Source of the DNA: Caldilineaceae bacterium
GTDB taxonomy: Bacteria > Chloroflexota > Anaerolineae > Caldilineales > Caldilineaceae
Direction: 5' to 3'
DNA: 38,508 bases
NCBI GenBank assembly: GCA_023384455.1
Contig: JAHDWH010000031.1
Coordinates: forward strand, 1-38,508
A program made the translations under genes and the position numbers. The notes beneath the pieces were generated by a model. It made no database searches and had not been told where the DNA came from. It saw only the letters and a program-made list of their open reading frames with translations. This document shows positions 9,852 to 19,571 of this stretch, one piece after another (positions within the stretch are counted from its first letter, which is position 1; every line of letters starts with the position of its first letter).

Positions 9852-10385
9852 ATGATGACAGACCGCATACTTAACGGCTCCGACCTGTTGCGCGTGCTGC
9901 TGGACGAAGACCGGCTGCGGGTGCTGGGGCTGCTCAGCTTGGCCCCGCGCAGTGTGACCGAAGTGGCCGAGGCTACGGGGATGCGCACGGGGGATGCCCG
10001 CCATCACCTGCGCGCATTGCGCCGGGCCGGGCTGGTGGTCAATGAATCGACCAATCAGAATTCGCTCTACGCTTTTGATGTGGCGGGCATTCAGGCATTG
10101 AAGCGGGAGTTTTTCGCCGGGCCGACAGAGGATTTGAGCGACGACGAGAAGACGCTGTACGCCTTTGTGCGGGAGGGCAAAATCCAGTCCATCCCCGTCA
10201 AAGCTGCCAAATTGCAGGTCGTGCTGAATTGGCTGGTGGAACTGTTTGAGACCGAGCGCCGCTACCCGGAGGCCGAAGTCAATGCAGTGATCAATCAGGT
10301 CCACGAGGATCACGCCACCCTGCGCCGCCTGCTGGTGGATTACCGGTTGATGGAGCGGGCGGGCGGGGTTTATTGGCGCGTGTAG
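9852..10385 (+). CDS. ArsR-type HTH regulator with DUF2087 C-terminal domain
   Basis: LLRVLLDEDRLRVLGLLSLAPRSVTEVAEATGMRTGDARHHLRALRRAGLV winged helix; C-terminal RYPEAEVNAVINQVHEDHATLRRLLVDYRLMER typical of DUF2087. Confidence 0.85.
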   Translation: MMTDRILNGSDLLRVLLDEDRLRVLGLLSLAPRSVTEVAEATGMRTGDARHHLRALRRAGLVVNESTNQNSLYAFDVAGIQALKREFFAGPTEDLSDDEKTLYAFVREGKIQSIPVKAAKLQVVLNWLVELFETERRYPEAEVNAVINQVHEDHATLRRLLVDYRLMERAGGVYWRV

Positions 10386-10409
10386 GTTTCTATGTGAAGG
10401 AGGCTTGAA

Positions 10410-10748
10410 ATGGGTGTAGTTGCATTGGAGGCTGTGGTTGAAAAGGGTGCTATCCGCTTGGATTCCTTCTGGGATTTGCCAGAACGGACAAAAGTGTTCG
10501 TTCTGATTCCCGATGTCGAAGCTTCCGCGCCACAAGCATCCTCTACTGTAGATGTAAATATGCCAGCAGAACAGGAAAGCGCTCTTGAATTGGGCAAACG
10601 TTTACAGGAAATAGCCCGCACACTCGGACCAAACAAAGTGAAAATCACCGACTTTGCCGGTCTGGGTGCGGATATGTGGTCCAGTATTGACGTAGACGCA
10701 TATATCGAGGAAGAGAGAAACTCATGGGAACCCTCCTGGACAGAATAG
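10410..10748 (+). CDS. Putative antitoxin of PIN-type toxin-antitoxin pair
   Basis: 112 aa with AbrB/DUF104-like N-terminus (LEAVVEKGAIRLDSFWDLPERTKVFVLIPD); overlaps downstream PIN ORF by 25 nt. Confidence 0.7.
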   Translation: MGVVALEAVVEKGAIRLDSFWDLPERTKVFVLIPDVEASAPQASSTVDVNMPAEQESALELGKRLQEIARTLGPNKVKITDFAGLGADMWSSIDVDAYIEEERNSWEPSWTE

Positions 10749-11197
10749 CTGGTCGTTCGCGTATCGGACTGGATTCTTCGCCTTTCATCTATTATTTCGA
10801 GCGAAGTCCAGATTGGTATTCAATCGTCTCCGATCTATTCGTTCAGTCAGTCACTGCTCCCGATAGTATACGGCTCTATACATCGGGTATTACCCTGGCC
10901 GAAGTCTTGGTAATGCCGATTCGTACCCAGCAACAAGCGCTTTACAATCACTACATTGCGTTCTTCCTGAATTCGACATCGGTTGAGGTAATTGATGTGT
11001 CGAATTCGGTCTTGCTATTAGCTGCTGCCTTACGCGCCCGCCACAGCTTGCGAACGGCTGATGTAATACAGATCAGCAGTTGTTTGGAGGCGGGCTGCGA
11101 AGTATTCATAACCAATGACAAGCGGCTACAAAAGGTGACAGAAATCGACGTCATTGTCCTGGCGGATTGCGATCCTTCCCCCCAACCGAATGAATAG
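10724..11197 (+). CDS. PIN-domain (VapC-like) toxin
   Basis: IGLDSSPFIYYFE, SGITLAEVLVMP, LRTADVIQISSCLEAGCEVFITNDKRL: conserved acidic PIN motifs. Confidence 0.88.
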   Translation: MGTLLDRIAGRSRIGLDSSPFIYYFERSPDWYSIVSDLFVQSVTAPDSIRLYTSGITLAEVLVMPIRTQQQALYNHYIAFFLNSTSVEVIDVSNSVLLLAAALRARHSLRTADVIQISSCLEAGCEVFITNDKRLQKVTEIDVIVLADCDPSPQPNE

Positions 11198-12788
11198 CTT
11201 CACAAAATTCGTCCTCACCCTCATACTCCTTCTCTCCGTCTTCCCCCTCTACACCCGCTACAAAGCGTCTGCTGCGCCGATTCCGCCGGGTGTACATTTG
11301 GGCGGGGTGGAGATGGGCCGGGTCAAAGATATGGCCGAGGCTGCCAGCCTGCTGGACAGCCGCAATACCGAGCCGGTGGCCGTCTATTTCGGCGACCAGC
11401 GCTTTATCCTGCGCCCCCAGGATGTGGACTATCGGGTGGATGTGGAGCGGATGATCGCCGAGGCCACCCGCTATCTGGACGGGCCGGATTTTATGGACAT
11501 CGCCATCCGCAATCTCCTCGGTCTGCCACAGAAGCGCCGGGATGTGCCCGTCTATGCCACGGTCAACGTCGGGAAGCTGACCGTCTGGCTGCAAGCGGTG
11601 GCGGATGAGAACAACCACTCGCCCCAACCGGCACGAGCCATCCCGCCCCGCTGGGACTGGGCGCAGGAGAGTAACGCGCCGGACGCCTCCACCGGTTTCG
11701 TCGGAGCCGTACGAGACGAATGGCAGTGGAGCGTTGGCGCACCAGGCCAGGAACTGTTGGTGGAAGATAGTGTGCAGCCCGTTCTGGATGCCCTGGGCAG
11801 CGGTGAAAGGAGAGAAGCGCACCTGATTCTGGACGAGACACCGGCCGGCCCGCCCACGTTGGACGATCTGGCAGCGGTGCTCAACACCTTCACCTCCGAC
11901 TTTCCTGGCTTTGCGGCGATTTATGTGCAGGATTTGGCGACCGGCGAGGAAGGCACGGTGGATGTGGACGTGGCCTTTTCCGGGATGTCCACAATGAAAG
12001 TGGCGATTGTCACGACCCTTTTCAGCCGCATGGAGGGGGTGGAAGATGTGGAGATCGGCCAACTCATCGACTACGCGCTGGGCGAGAGCAACAATGTGGC
12101 GGCCAACGGCGTACTGCGCCGGGTGGGGGGCGGCGACATCTTCACCGGCGGGCGGCGGGTGACGGAGTTTATGCGGGGGCTGGGCTATGTCAACAGCTTT
12201 ATCCAGACCGGCTACGACGACAAAAGCGCCATCGCCCAGATTCCCACCCCGGCCAACCAGCGCACGGACTGGAACACAGAGCCGGACACCCACCTCCAAT
12301 CCACCCCCGCGGATATGGGCCGGCTGTTAGGGGAAATTTATCGCTGCACCCAGGGCGAAGGAAAGTTGCTGACTGTCTATGCCGGGGATCTGACGCCGGA
12401 GGAGTGCAGGACAATCCTCTTCTATCTCAGCCACGACGAGTTTACCGAACTCCTCTGGGCGGGCCTGCCCCGGCCCGACGACGCCTGGATTGTCCACAAA
12501 CACGGCTTTGTCAACGACGCCCACAGCGATCTGGCGCTGATTTGGGGGCCGACCGGGCCGTATGTATTGAGCGTCTATCTCTACCGCCGGGGCTGGATGG
12601 ATTGGGAGACGAGCAACGCGGCGATGAAGGAGATCAGCCGTATCGTCTGGTCCTATTTTGCCTTTCAGCAAGAGTTACAAAAGGTCACACCGCCAGAGCC
12701 GCTGGTACTGGAAGCGCCGGCCAATTATCTGCCAGTGCTGAACAACTATTCCAGCCGGGCCGCCACCGGCGCACCCACCGCCCCATAA
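11190..12788 (+). CDS. Serine hydrolase (class A beta-lactamase-like) with N-terminal signal/peptidoglycan-binding-like region
   Basis: MNSFTKFVLTLILLLSVFPLY signal; GVHLGGVEMGRVKDMAEAASLL; FSGMSTMKVAIVTTLF (SxxK) and a beta-lactamase-like C-terminal half. Confidence 0.8.
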   Translation: MNSFTKFVLTLILLLSVFPLYTRYKASAAPIPPGVHLGGVEMGRVKDMAEAASLLDSRNTEPVAVYFGDQRFILRPQDVDYRVDVERMIAEATRYLDGPDFMDIAIRNLLGLPQKRRDVPVYATVNVGKLTVWLQAVADENNHSPQPARAIPPRWDWAQESNAPDASTGFVGAVRDEWQWSVGAPGQELLVEDSVQPVLDALGSGERREAHLILDETPAGPPTLDDLAAVLNTFTSDFPGFAAIYVQDLATGEEGTVDVDVAFSGMSTMKVAIVTTLFSRMEGVEDVEIGQLIDYALGESNNVAANGVLRRVGGGDIFTGGRRVTEFMRGLGYVNSFIQTGYDDKSAIAQIPTPANQRTDWNTEPDTHLQSTPADMGRLLGEIYRCTQGEGKLLTVYAGDLTPEECRTILFYLSHDEFTELLWAGLPRPDDAWIVHKHGFVNDAHSDLALIWGPTGPYVLSVYLYRRGWMDWETSNAAMKEISRIVWSYFAFQQELQKVTPPEPLVLEAPANYLPVLNNYSSRAATGAPTAP

Positions 12789-12805
12789 ATCTGTGGACGA
12801 GCTCC

Positions 12806-12879
12806 CAACCTCCCCCGGCTTGGGGAAGAAGTCGCTCCGGTTCCCTCCCTAGAATGAGGAGGGGTAGGGCGGGGTGGCT
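12806..12879. repeat. G/C-rich dispersed IR element, copy B
   Basis: ctcccaacctcccccggcttggggaagaagtcgctccggttccctccctagaatgaggaggggtagggcggggtgg aligns with the reverse complement of 32280-32363. Confidence 0.75.
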
Positions 12880-12990
12880 GATGAAGTCTTCCTGGCCCTG
12901 CCCTATCTGGTCACAATCCTGGCCCTGGCGTTGGCAGGCCGGGGCGTGGCCTATCCAGGGGGCTATTTGAAGGTGTATCGACGGGAGTAG
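12872..12990 (+). pseudogene. Orphan 3' fragment of ABC-type sugar/nucleoside transporter permease
   Basis: Frame beginning at 12880 reads DEVFLALPYLVTILALALAGRGVAYPGGYLKVYRRE-stop (stop 12988-12990); resembles C-termini of BmpC/YufQ-type permeases. No upstream gene body is present. Confidence 0.65.
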
Positions 12991-13000
12991 TTCTCAAAAT

Positions 13001-13161
13001 CCACCACTGAGGCACTGAGAGCACTGAGGTTCACTGAAAAGAGACAAGAATCTCCTCCTTCTCAGTACCCTCAGTGGGTCAGGCGAAGATATTTTGAGAC
13101 TCTTTCTTCTGCCCTTTCTTCTCCTCTGTGAAACTCAGTGTCCTCAGTGGCTCAGTGGTAA
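13001..13161. repeat. Long imperfect inverted repeat (34-bp arms)
   Basis: Left arm 13001-13034 ccaccactgaggcactgagagcactgaggttcac; right arm 13128-13161 gtgaaactcagtgtcctcagtggctcagtggtaa; reverse complements match at most positions. Confidence 0.85.
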
Positions 13162-13194
13162 AATTTCTTCCAATCCTCAGAAAGCGAGCTTCCT

Positions 13195-14169
<975 letters not shown>

Positions 14170-14184
14170 CCGCTCGGCCAAAGG

Positions 14185-14620
14185 TCAGCGGGCCATCCCT
14201 TCAACTTCTCGAATCAAAAATGCGAGATTCGGTGCAGTAAAGGAAAGCCCCGGTGCAGGGATACGGTTGTGTTTGATGTCCGGTGGGACGTGTTTGTGAT
14301 GGGGGTGCGTGGAGGCTAATTCGGGGATATGCGGGTGGGGTTGGGGATCGTACCAATAGAGTTGGTTCTGGTCGTGCCAAACTTCGTAGCTATAGCGAAC
14401 GATTCGTAAGGAGCCATCTTCAAAAACGAGACGTTCGCGTATAGACAAGCGATACCCATTGCGAAATAGAAGCTTCCCACTCACACTTGCAATCGCGTGC
14501 AACCACAAGCGTTGAAGATACAATCGAAGCGAAGCGTTGCGTCAATGTGTAAACGAATTCTTCGTAGTTACGCAGGGACTGGAATGGATTCACGGTGGGC
14601 TGCTCTCCGAATGAGTTCAA
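14185..14620 (-). pseudogene. TumE-like (DUF6516) toxin, split across two frames
   Basis: Frame 1 (ORF 14420..14620): VNPFQSLRNYEEFVYTLTQRFASIVSSTLVVAR. Frame 2 (ORF 14185..14523): ASVSGKLLFRNGYRLSIRERLVFEDGSLRIVRYSYEVWHDQNQLYWYDPQPHPHIPELASTHPHHKHVPPDIKHNRIPAPGLSF. Together they read as one family member with a frame disruption near 14485-14500. Confidence 0.7.
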
Positions 14621-14861
14621 TCAATCCGCTTTGCTTTTGTAGCGTTTCAATCGCGGATTGATAGCGCAGACGACGATCAACCCAGATTTCATGGACAGCA
14701 GCCCAATCATTCCAATCGGCAACCCAAGCGGTTTCAGGCGGTTCTTGGCCCTCTGCATAGGCGGTATAAAACGTCTCGGATAAGACGCCGTATTTGCGTT
14801 CGTATGTGCCCATATCTTCTTCCAACGCGTGAATATCCTGTACAATCTCGTCGAGAGTCAT
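14568..14861 (-). CDS. Putative antitoxin / small partner protein of TumE-like module
   Basis: 97 aa, overlaps the toxin 5' end; MTLDEIVQDIHALEEDMGTYERKYGVLSETFYTAYAEGQEPPETAWVADWNDWAAVHEIW. Confidence 0.6.
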   Translation of the reverse strand: MTLDEIVQDIHALEEDMGTYERKYGVLSETFYTAYAEGQEPPETAWVADWNDWAAVHEIWVDRRLRYQSAIETLQKQSGLIELIRRAAHRESIPVPA

Positions 14862-15088
14862 TGTGTCTCCAATAGGAACAATCCGTCGCCATCGAACATT
14901 GGCTGGGTCAAGCCCAGCTCAATTTCAATTTCAGCCTCTTTATCAAACGCGTTGAACATCCCTGCGTTGCGAGCAAACATATCTTCCCAAAGAGCATCCT
15001 CGGCCAGCATTTCTTCCTCACTGTCGTTCAACCAATCGTCGTCATTCCCTGCCCATTCGATCTGTTCGTCTATCTTTTTTGCTGTCAT
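14858..15088 (-). CDS. Small acidic protein, first gene of the TumE-like operon
   Basis: 76 aa; ATGA 4-bp overlap with downstream ORF start; very acidic (EEEMLAEDALWEDMF). Confidence 0.5.
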   Translation of the reverse strand: MTAKKIDEQIEWAGNDDDWLNDSEEEMLAEDALWEDMFARNAGMFNAFDKEAEIEIELGLTQPMFDGDGLFLLETQ

Positions 15089-15186
15089 TTGGCTACCCTC
15101 AACGAAGTATCACCTTTCCTAAAGCACATTTTACCCCCGTAACAACGAAAGGTCAACCGTAGAAAACAGCATCCTCATCGGAACAG

Positions 15187-15939
15187 CTACAACCCCGTCG
15201 GCAGATCCACAAACTCGAACTCCAGCCCGAACTTCTCGGCCAGATGATGGCCCAGGGCCTGGACGCCGACGGTCTCCGTGCCGTAGTGGCCGCCGTAGAG
15301 CACATTCAGCCCCGCGTTGAGCGCCTCGTAGTATTGGGCGTGGCTCGTCTCCCCGGTAACGAAGGCGTCACAGCCCAGCTCTGCGGCCTGTTGGATGCTT
15401 GTCGCGCCAAAGCCGCTGAGAATCCCCACCCGGCGGATGGCCGTGGGGCCGTGGGCCAGGGCCAGTTTGACCGAACCGACCGCGCTTGCGTAGCGGGCCG
15501 TCAATTCGTCCATCGAAATCGGCTCTGGATATTCAGCCAGCGCGGCGATGGGCGTGCCTTTGGCGTTGCCCCACCAGTCAGTCACTGTCAACCCCAACAG
15601 CCGGGCCAGCTCCGCGTTGTTGCCCACCTCCGGGTGGGCGTCCAGGGCCAAGTGGGCGGCGTAGAGACTCAGATCGTTCTGGATAAACGTGCGCACCAGC
15701 TTGCCGAAACTGCCCGCGAGGCGCTTTTCGTCTCCCCAAAAGAGGCCGTGATGGACGAGCATCAGGTCCGCGCCCCGTGTCAGCGCCGCCTCCACACAGG
15801 GCTGGTGGCTATCCACCGTCGCCACAATTTTGCGTATCTCGGACCTTCCCTCCACCTGCAAGCCCTGGGGTCCGTAGTCGGCTATCGCCCCAATCCGCAG
15901 ATAGTTGTCCAGATAGGCTACCAATTCGTCACGTAGCAT
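15187..15939 (-). CDS. Nif3-like dinuclear metal center protein
   Basis: [94 protein letters not shown]. Confidence 0.95.
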   Translation of the reverse strand: MLRDELVAYLDNYLRIGAIADYGPQGLQVEGRSEIRKIVATVDSHQPCVEAALTRGADLMLVHHGLFWGDEKRLAGSFGKLVRTFIQNDLSLYAAHLALDAHPEVGNNAELARLLGLTVTDWWGNAKGTPIAALAEYPEPISMDELTARYASAVGSVKLALAHGPTAIRRVGILSGFGATSIQQAAELGCDAFVTGETSHAQYYEALNAGLNVLYGGHYGTETVGVQALGHHLAEKFGLEFEFVDLPTGL

Positions 15940-15980
15940 CACTTCTTTTCCCCTCCGAATGATTTTCCGCCTGGGAAACG

Positions 15981-16030
15981 TGAAGCGTGAAACGTGAGAA
16001 GGTCCGAATACTCTCACGTTTCACGTTTCA
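15981..16030. repeat. Inverted repeat of the GTGAAACGTGAGA family
   Basis: tgaagcgtgaaacgtgaga (15981-15999) and tctcacgtttcacgtttca (16012-16030), 18/19 complementary; shares words with 1-85. Confidence 0.85.
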
Positions 16031-16065
16031 CACATCTTCCCGACAATTCGCCTTTGCGCTTTTGT

Positions 16066-17103
16066 CTACCCTGCGAGTGCGGCTATCATCTCCTCCGCAT
16101 AGCCAAAGAGCGCGGGCGCGCCGCCGGTGTGCAGGAAGATCACCGGCTCGTCCGGGCCGATTTTGCCGCTGCGGATGTGGTCGATCAGCCCGCTCATCGC
16201 CTTGCCCGTGTAAACCGGGTCCAGCAGAATGCCCTCGTTCTGGGCCACCGCCGCAACCGCGGCCAGCCCTTCCGCTGTGGGGACGCCGTAGCGCTCGCCC
16301 ACGTAGGAGTCGTCGTTGTCGAAGTCGGCAGCCGTGAAACTCACGTCCAAATCCAGCCGTTCCGCGGCCTGGTTCGCCATCACCGCCATCCGTTCTTCGT
16401 TGCCGTTGTTGAAGGAGGGGTTGATCCCCCGCACTTTCAGGCCACTACCAATCGCCTTCAGCCCCAGCACCAGCCCGGCCTGGGTGGTGTCCGCCGCGGC
16501 CACGTAGAGCCACTTGGGTTCGATGCCCTGGGCCCGGGCCTGCTGCACCACTTCCAGCGCGGAGACGGCATAGGCCAGGGCCTCCAAATCCACCGTATCC
16601 GGCTGGCGGGGGATGTAGACTTGCTTGCCCGCGGCCCGCAATTCCGCGGCTTTGGCCTGAATGGCGGCCTGTTGACTGGGCCGGTCGTTGTCGGGCAGGA
16701 CGGTGACGTGCGCGCCCAGCAGCCGTTGCACCAGCCCGTTGCCGGTGATCTGGGTCTTGTCCATCTCCCGCTCCGGGCGCATAAGCAGGTGACATTCGTA
16801 GCCCGCTTTGGCGCAGGCCCCGGCCAACTGCCTACAATAATTGCTCTGTACCGCCGCGCCGTAGACGATTGTATCTGCGCCTTTGGCCTGGGCGTCGGCA
16901 ATGCTGAATTCCAGCATCCGGGTTTTGTTCCCGCCAAAAGAGAGGCCGGTCAGGTCGTCCCGCTTGATGAAAATGGGCGGGCCGCCCAAGGCCGCGCTCA
17001 GCCGGGGTGCGGCTTCCAGGGGTGTTTGCAGCCAGCCGAGGGGGTAGCGAGGCAGGGCGGCGATGGCGGCGGAGAGTTGTTCTTCGCGTGGGTCATCATT
17101 CAT
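16066..17103 (-). CDS. D-cysteine desulfhydrase / ACC deaminase family PLP enzyme
   Basis: IFIKRDDLTGLSFGGNKTRMLEFSIADAQAKGADTIVYGAAVQSNYCRQLAGACAKAGYECHLLMRPE; LDPVYTGKAMSGLIDHIRSGKIGPDEPVIFLHTGGAPALFGY. Confidence 0.93.
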   Translation of the reverse strand: MNDDPREEQLSAAIAALPRYPLGWLQTPLEAAPRLSAALGGPPIFIKRDDLTGLSFGGNKTRMLEFSIADAQAKGADTIVYGAAVQSNYCRQLAGACAKAGYECHLLMRPEREMDKTQITGNGLVQRLLGAHVTVLPDNDRPSQQAAIQAKAAELRAAGKQVYIPRQPDTVDLEALAYAVSALEVVQQARAQGIEPKWLYVAAADTTQAGLVLGLKAIGSGLKVRGINPSFNNGNEERMAVMANQAAERLDLDVSFTAADFDNDDSYVGERYGVPTAEGLAAVAAVAQNEGILLDPVYTGKAMSGLIDHIRSGKIGPDEPVIFLHTGGAPALFGYAEEMIAALAG

Positions 17104-17234
17104 TGAGGTCTCCTGTGGTTGGGATAGAACAAAAGGGAATGGTAATAGTGGACAGGCTGGGATCAGACGCCATAGCCCGACAGCGAAATTCTCAGGCAGC
17201 GATGGGGACATAAATCTGTGGGGGAATAGAACAA

Positions 17235-18239
17235 TTAGATTTCATCTTCTCTTGTCCTTGCATAGACCGTTCTTTCCTCTCCAACTGTCACTTCAAATCT
17301 ATCTTCCGCCATATGAAAAGCGATATCAGGCAGTTCAATGGGCTGGGCGACCAGCATCTGGGCAATGGGCGCTCTGACATACTTCTCAATGAAGATTCCC
17401 ATCGCGTCTCCAGCCGCTTCTTCCAAATGCTCCCAGGCTGCCTCTCCAATGAATGTGTTGCCGTTGGCAGATTCGAAGGCTCCGGTGAGTTCAGCCAGCT
17501 TCGTATTCGGCGTAGGGTCAAAAACAACGAGCACGGGCGTAAAGCCGCTTGCCTTACAGTCCAGAGGAAAATCCAGTTCTTCACCCCAACGGCCTTGACC
17601 GGAAGCCGCAATTGTCACGCGCAGTTTTATCTCATATGCGACGTTCTCTCGAATACAATCGACCTGTCTGCCTTTGTCTGGATCGGAGCGACGCCGAATC
17701 GGGCTTTTCCCTGCGCTGAATGATACCCCGCCAATTGCACTGGCGACAATCGGCTCAAAAAGATAGCCAGTTTCCTGACCAGCCCGATTGTCAATGTCGA
17801 ACAGCCACTTCCGCCACAGGAGAAAGCCGGCCAAAGCCTCTGCGCTCATTTGTCCAAACTGCAACAAAGCGCGCGGCCCTACCTGATCCATTGTGGCCAA
17901 TGGCTGATATTCCAGGATGCGAGCGTATTTGAGTCTGGCCTTTAGCAGTGTCGCCAAAGAGACAAAATAGGTGTCGGCATCTGGTTCTACTACAAACAAA
18001 TGTTCAATCAGCGTTTGAAAGTCGATTCCCTGGAGGCGCAAATTCCGTGCATCCTTCTCTGCAAAGAATTCAGGGAATTCGGATGGAAGGTGTGGAAACT
18101 TAGCCATCAACCCCAAATCCCGCACGATCGCCGCGGCTAAATACGCACAGGCTTCGTTGTCAAGTCCTACACTCAACTTTCCCGCGCCGGATAGTCTCGC
18201 TTGCGCGATCAGACTTTTCTGAGATTGGGTCAGCGCCAT
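17235..18239 (-). CDS. Type II restriction endonuclease (possibly ApaLI-like family)
   Basis: 334 aa partnered with overlapping C5 MTase; KGRQVDCIRENVAYEIKLRVTIAASGQGRW PD-(D/E)XK-like core. Family guess is from memory. Confidence 0.75.
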   Translation of the reverse strand: MALTQSQKSLIAQARLSGAGKLSVGLDNEACAYLAAAIVRDLGLMAKFPHLPSEFPEFFAEKDARNLRLQGIDFQTLIEHLFVVEPDADTYFVSLATLLKARLKYARILEYQPLATMDQVGPRALLQFGQMSAEALAGFLLWRKWLFDIDNRAGQETGYLFEPIVASAIGGVSFSAGKSPIRRRSDPDKGRQVDCIRENVAYEIKLRVTIAASGQGRWGEELDFPLDCKASGFTPVLVVFDPTPNTKLAELTGAFESANGNTFIGEAAWEHLEEAAGDAMGIFIEKYVRAPIAQMLVAQPIELPDIAFHMAEDRFEVTVGEERTVYARTREDEI

Positions 18240-19465
18240 AGGAAGAGTTGCTCCATCGACAGGGCGTCTTTTGTTGCCGAGATGAAAGATACATCAATTC
18301 TTTCGCAAACTGCTTTCAGCGCGGGACTCATGCCCGAGCCTGTTGTGGGCAGGAACGAGAGTAAGCCCCCGTGTTGATCGACTGATCTGCCCATTGGATG
18401 ACACTGGAGATCAGCCAATAATGAACGGGCAAAAATTTCACCTAGACGCGGCGGTACTGCATTGCCTATCTGTGTGGCGATTTGTCCCCCTGAGCCATGA
18501 AATGTGAAATCATCGGGAAACGTTTGGATTCTGGCACATTCTCGCAGGGTAAGAAAGCGATCGTCCGCAGGGTGTACGAACTCAGTCATTGCCCCGCTTG
18601 TGATTGTCTTTGATGGCTGATCTCCTCTCAGGCGACGCAATCCAAAGGGTGCGCCTCCTCGTCGCTCTGTGGGCGTGCCATCACGCACCCGTCGATAGGC
18701 TCGTCGCCGGTAGCTTTCGTGCCAAAGGTGTTCTGGTAAGTCCTTCATACTTTGGCCTGGTCGTAGTTTCTGGATGCGCTGAAGATCGATTTCTGATAAC
18801 TGACGAGTCCAGTGACCGGACGGGTTGCCTGGGGGAATCGTACCCGGTTCGGGAAGTGAGTCCAGCGCAGAGGCAATCGGCGGGCAAAACGGGAGGTGAC
18901 GCACGGGCGTCATAGCACCGGGAGCGCCATAGGCTGTATGTGTCGCGTCCGGGAAAGTTGGCACCCAGCCCAGTCCACCCACCGCTATCACTCGTTTGCG
19001 ATGCTGAGGAATGCCGTAATTGGCAGCGTTGATTTTTCGCAGGTGAATTTGATAACCGGCTTCAATGAGAGGTTCCAACAAATCAAAAACCCGGTCACCA
19101 GCGCTGGCCGTTAGAAATCCCTCCACATTCTCAAATACGAAAGCACTGGGGCGCTGTTGCGCAACCTGTTCGGAGAAGACCCGCACAAGTGTGTTGCGCC
19201 GATCATTTTCGCGTCGCAAGCCTGCGGAGGAAAAGCCCTGACAGGGCGGACCGCCTAGGATTACGTCAGTGGAGACAAGCGTCGTCTTCTCTGTAATCTC
19301 TTCAACGCGCATTGGATGGCTGAAGTTAGCTCTATAGGTGGCCGCTGCCGCTTCGTCGTGGTCGATTGCCTGTACGCAAACAAATCCGGCAGATTGAAAG
19401 CCCAATGAGAGTCCTCCAACACCACAAAACAGATCACTAAATGTCGGTTGTATGGGCCCATCCAT
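18230..19465 (-). CDS. DNA (cytosine-5) methyltransferase, RM system 1
   Basis: FSDLFCGVGGLSLGFQSAGF (motif I), GGPPCQGFSSAG (IV), FVFENVEG (VI), NYGIPQHRKRVIAVG (VIII), QIGNAVPP (X). Start chosen at MDGPIQPTFSD. Confidence 0.96.
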   Translation of the reverse strand: MDGPIQPTFSDLFCGVGGLSLGFQSAGFVCVQAIDHDEAAAATYRANFSHPMRVEEITEKTTLVSTDVILGGPPCQGFSSAGLRRENDRRNTLVRVFSEQVAQQRPSAFVFENVEGFLTASAGDRVFDLLEPLIEAGYQIHLRKINAANYGIPQHRKRVIAVGGLGWVPTFPDATHTAYGAPGAMTPVRHLPFCPPIASALDSLPEPGTIPPGNPSGHWTRQLSEIDLQRIQKLRPGQSMKDLPEHLWHESYRRRAYRRVRDGTPTERRGGAPFGLRRLRGDQPSKTITSGAMTEFVHPADDRFLTLRECARIQTFPDDFTFHGSGGQIATQIGNAVPPRLGEIFARSLLADLQCHPMGRSVDQHGGLLSFLPTTGSGMSPALKAVCERIDVSFISATKDALSMEQLFLWR

Positions 19466-19571
19466 ACCGCTTATTGTCCTATCCAGAACGAATGCCTGCA
19501 ATGAGATTGTAGCACACCGCGAGCACAATCTTCCCGATGTTCCCATAGCCCCACATATACTCTGCGCAGTC

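Noticed and set aside
8613-10535. 640-aa minus-strand ORF opposite guaA and the DUF2087 regulator
   Set aside because: Shadow ORF of high-GC coding sequence; low-complexity His/Pro/Gly-rich composition, no recognisable domain, opposite strand has a clear guaA.
14420-14523. Programmed ribosomal frameshift joining the TumE-like halves
   Set aside because: No obvious slippery heptamer or downstream pseudoknot seen by eye, and codons appear missing at the junction, so deletion or assembly error is simpler.
15994-17106. 370-aa plus-strand ORF opposite the desulfhydrase-like gene
   Set aside because: Antisense shadow ORF; sense strand has strong PLP-enzyme motifs.
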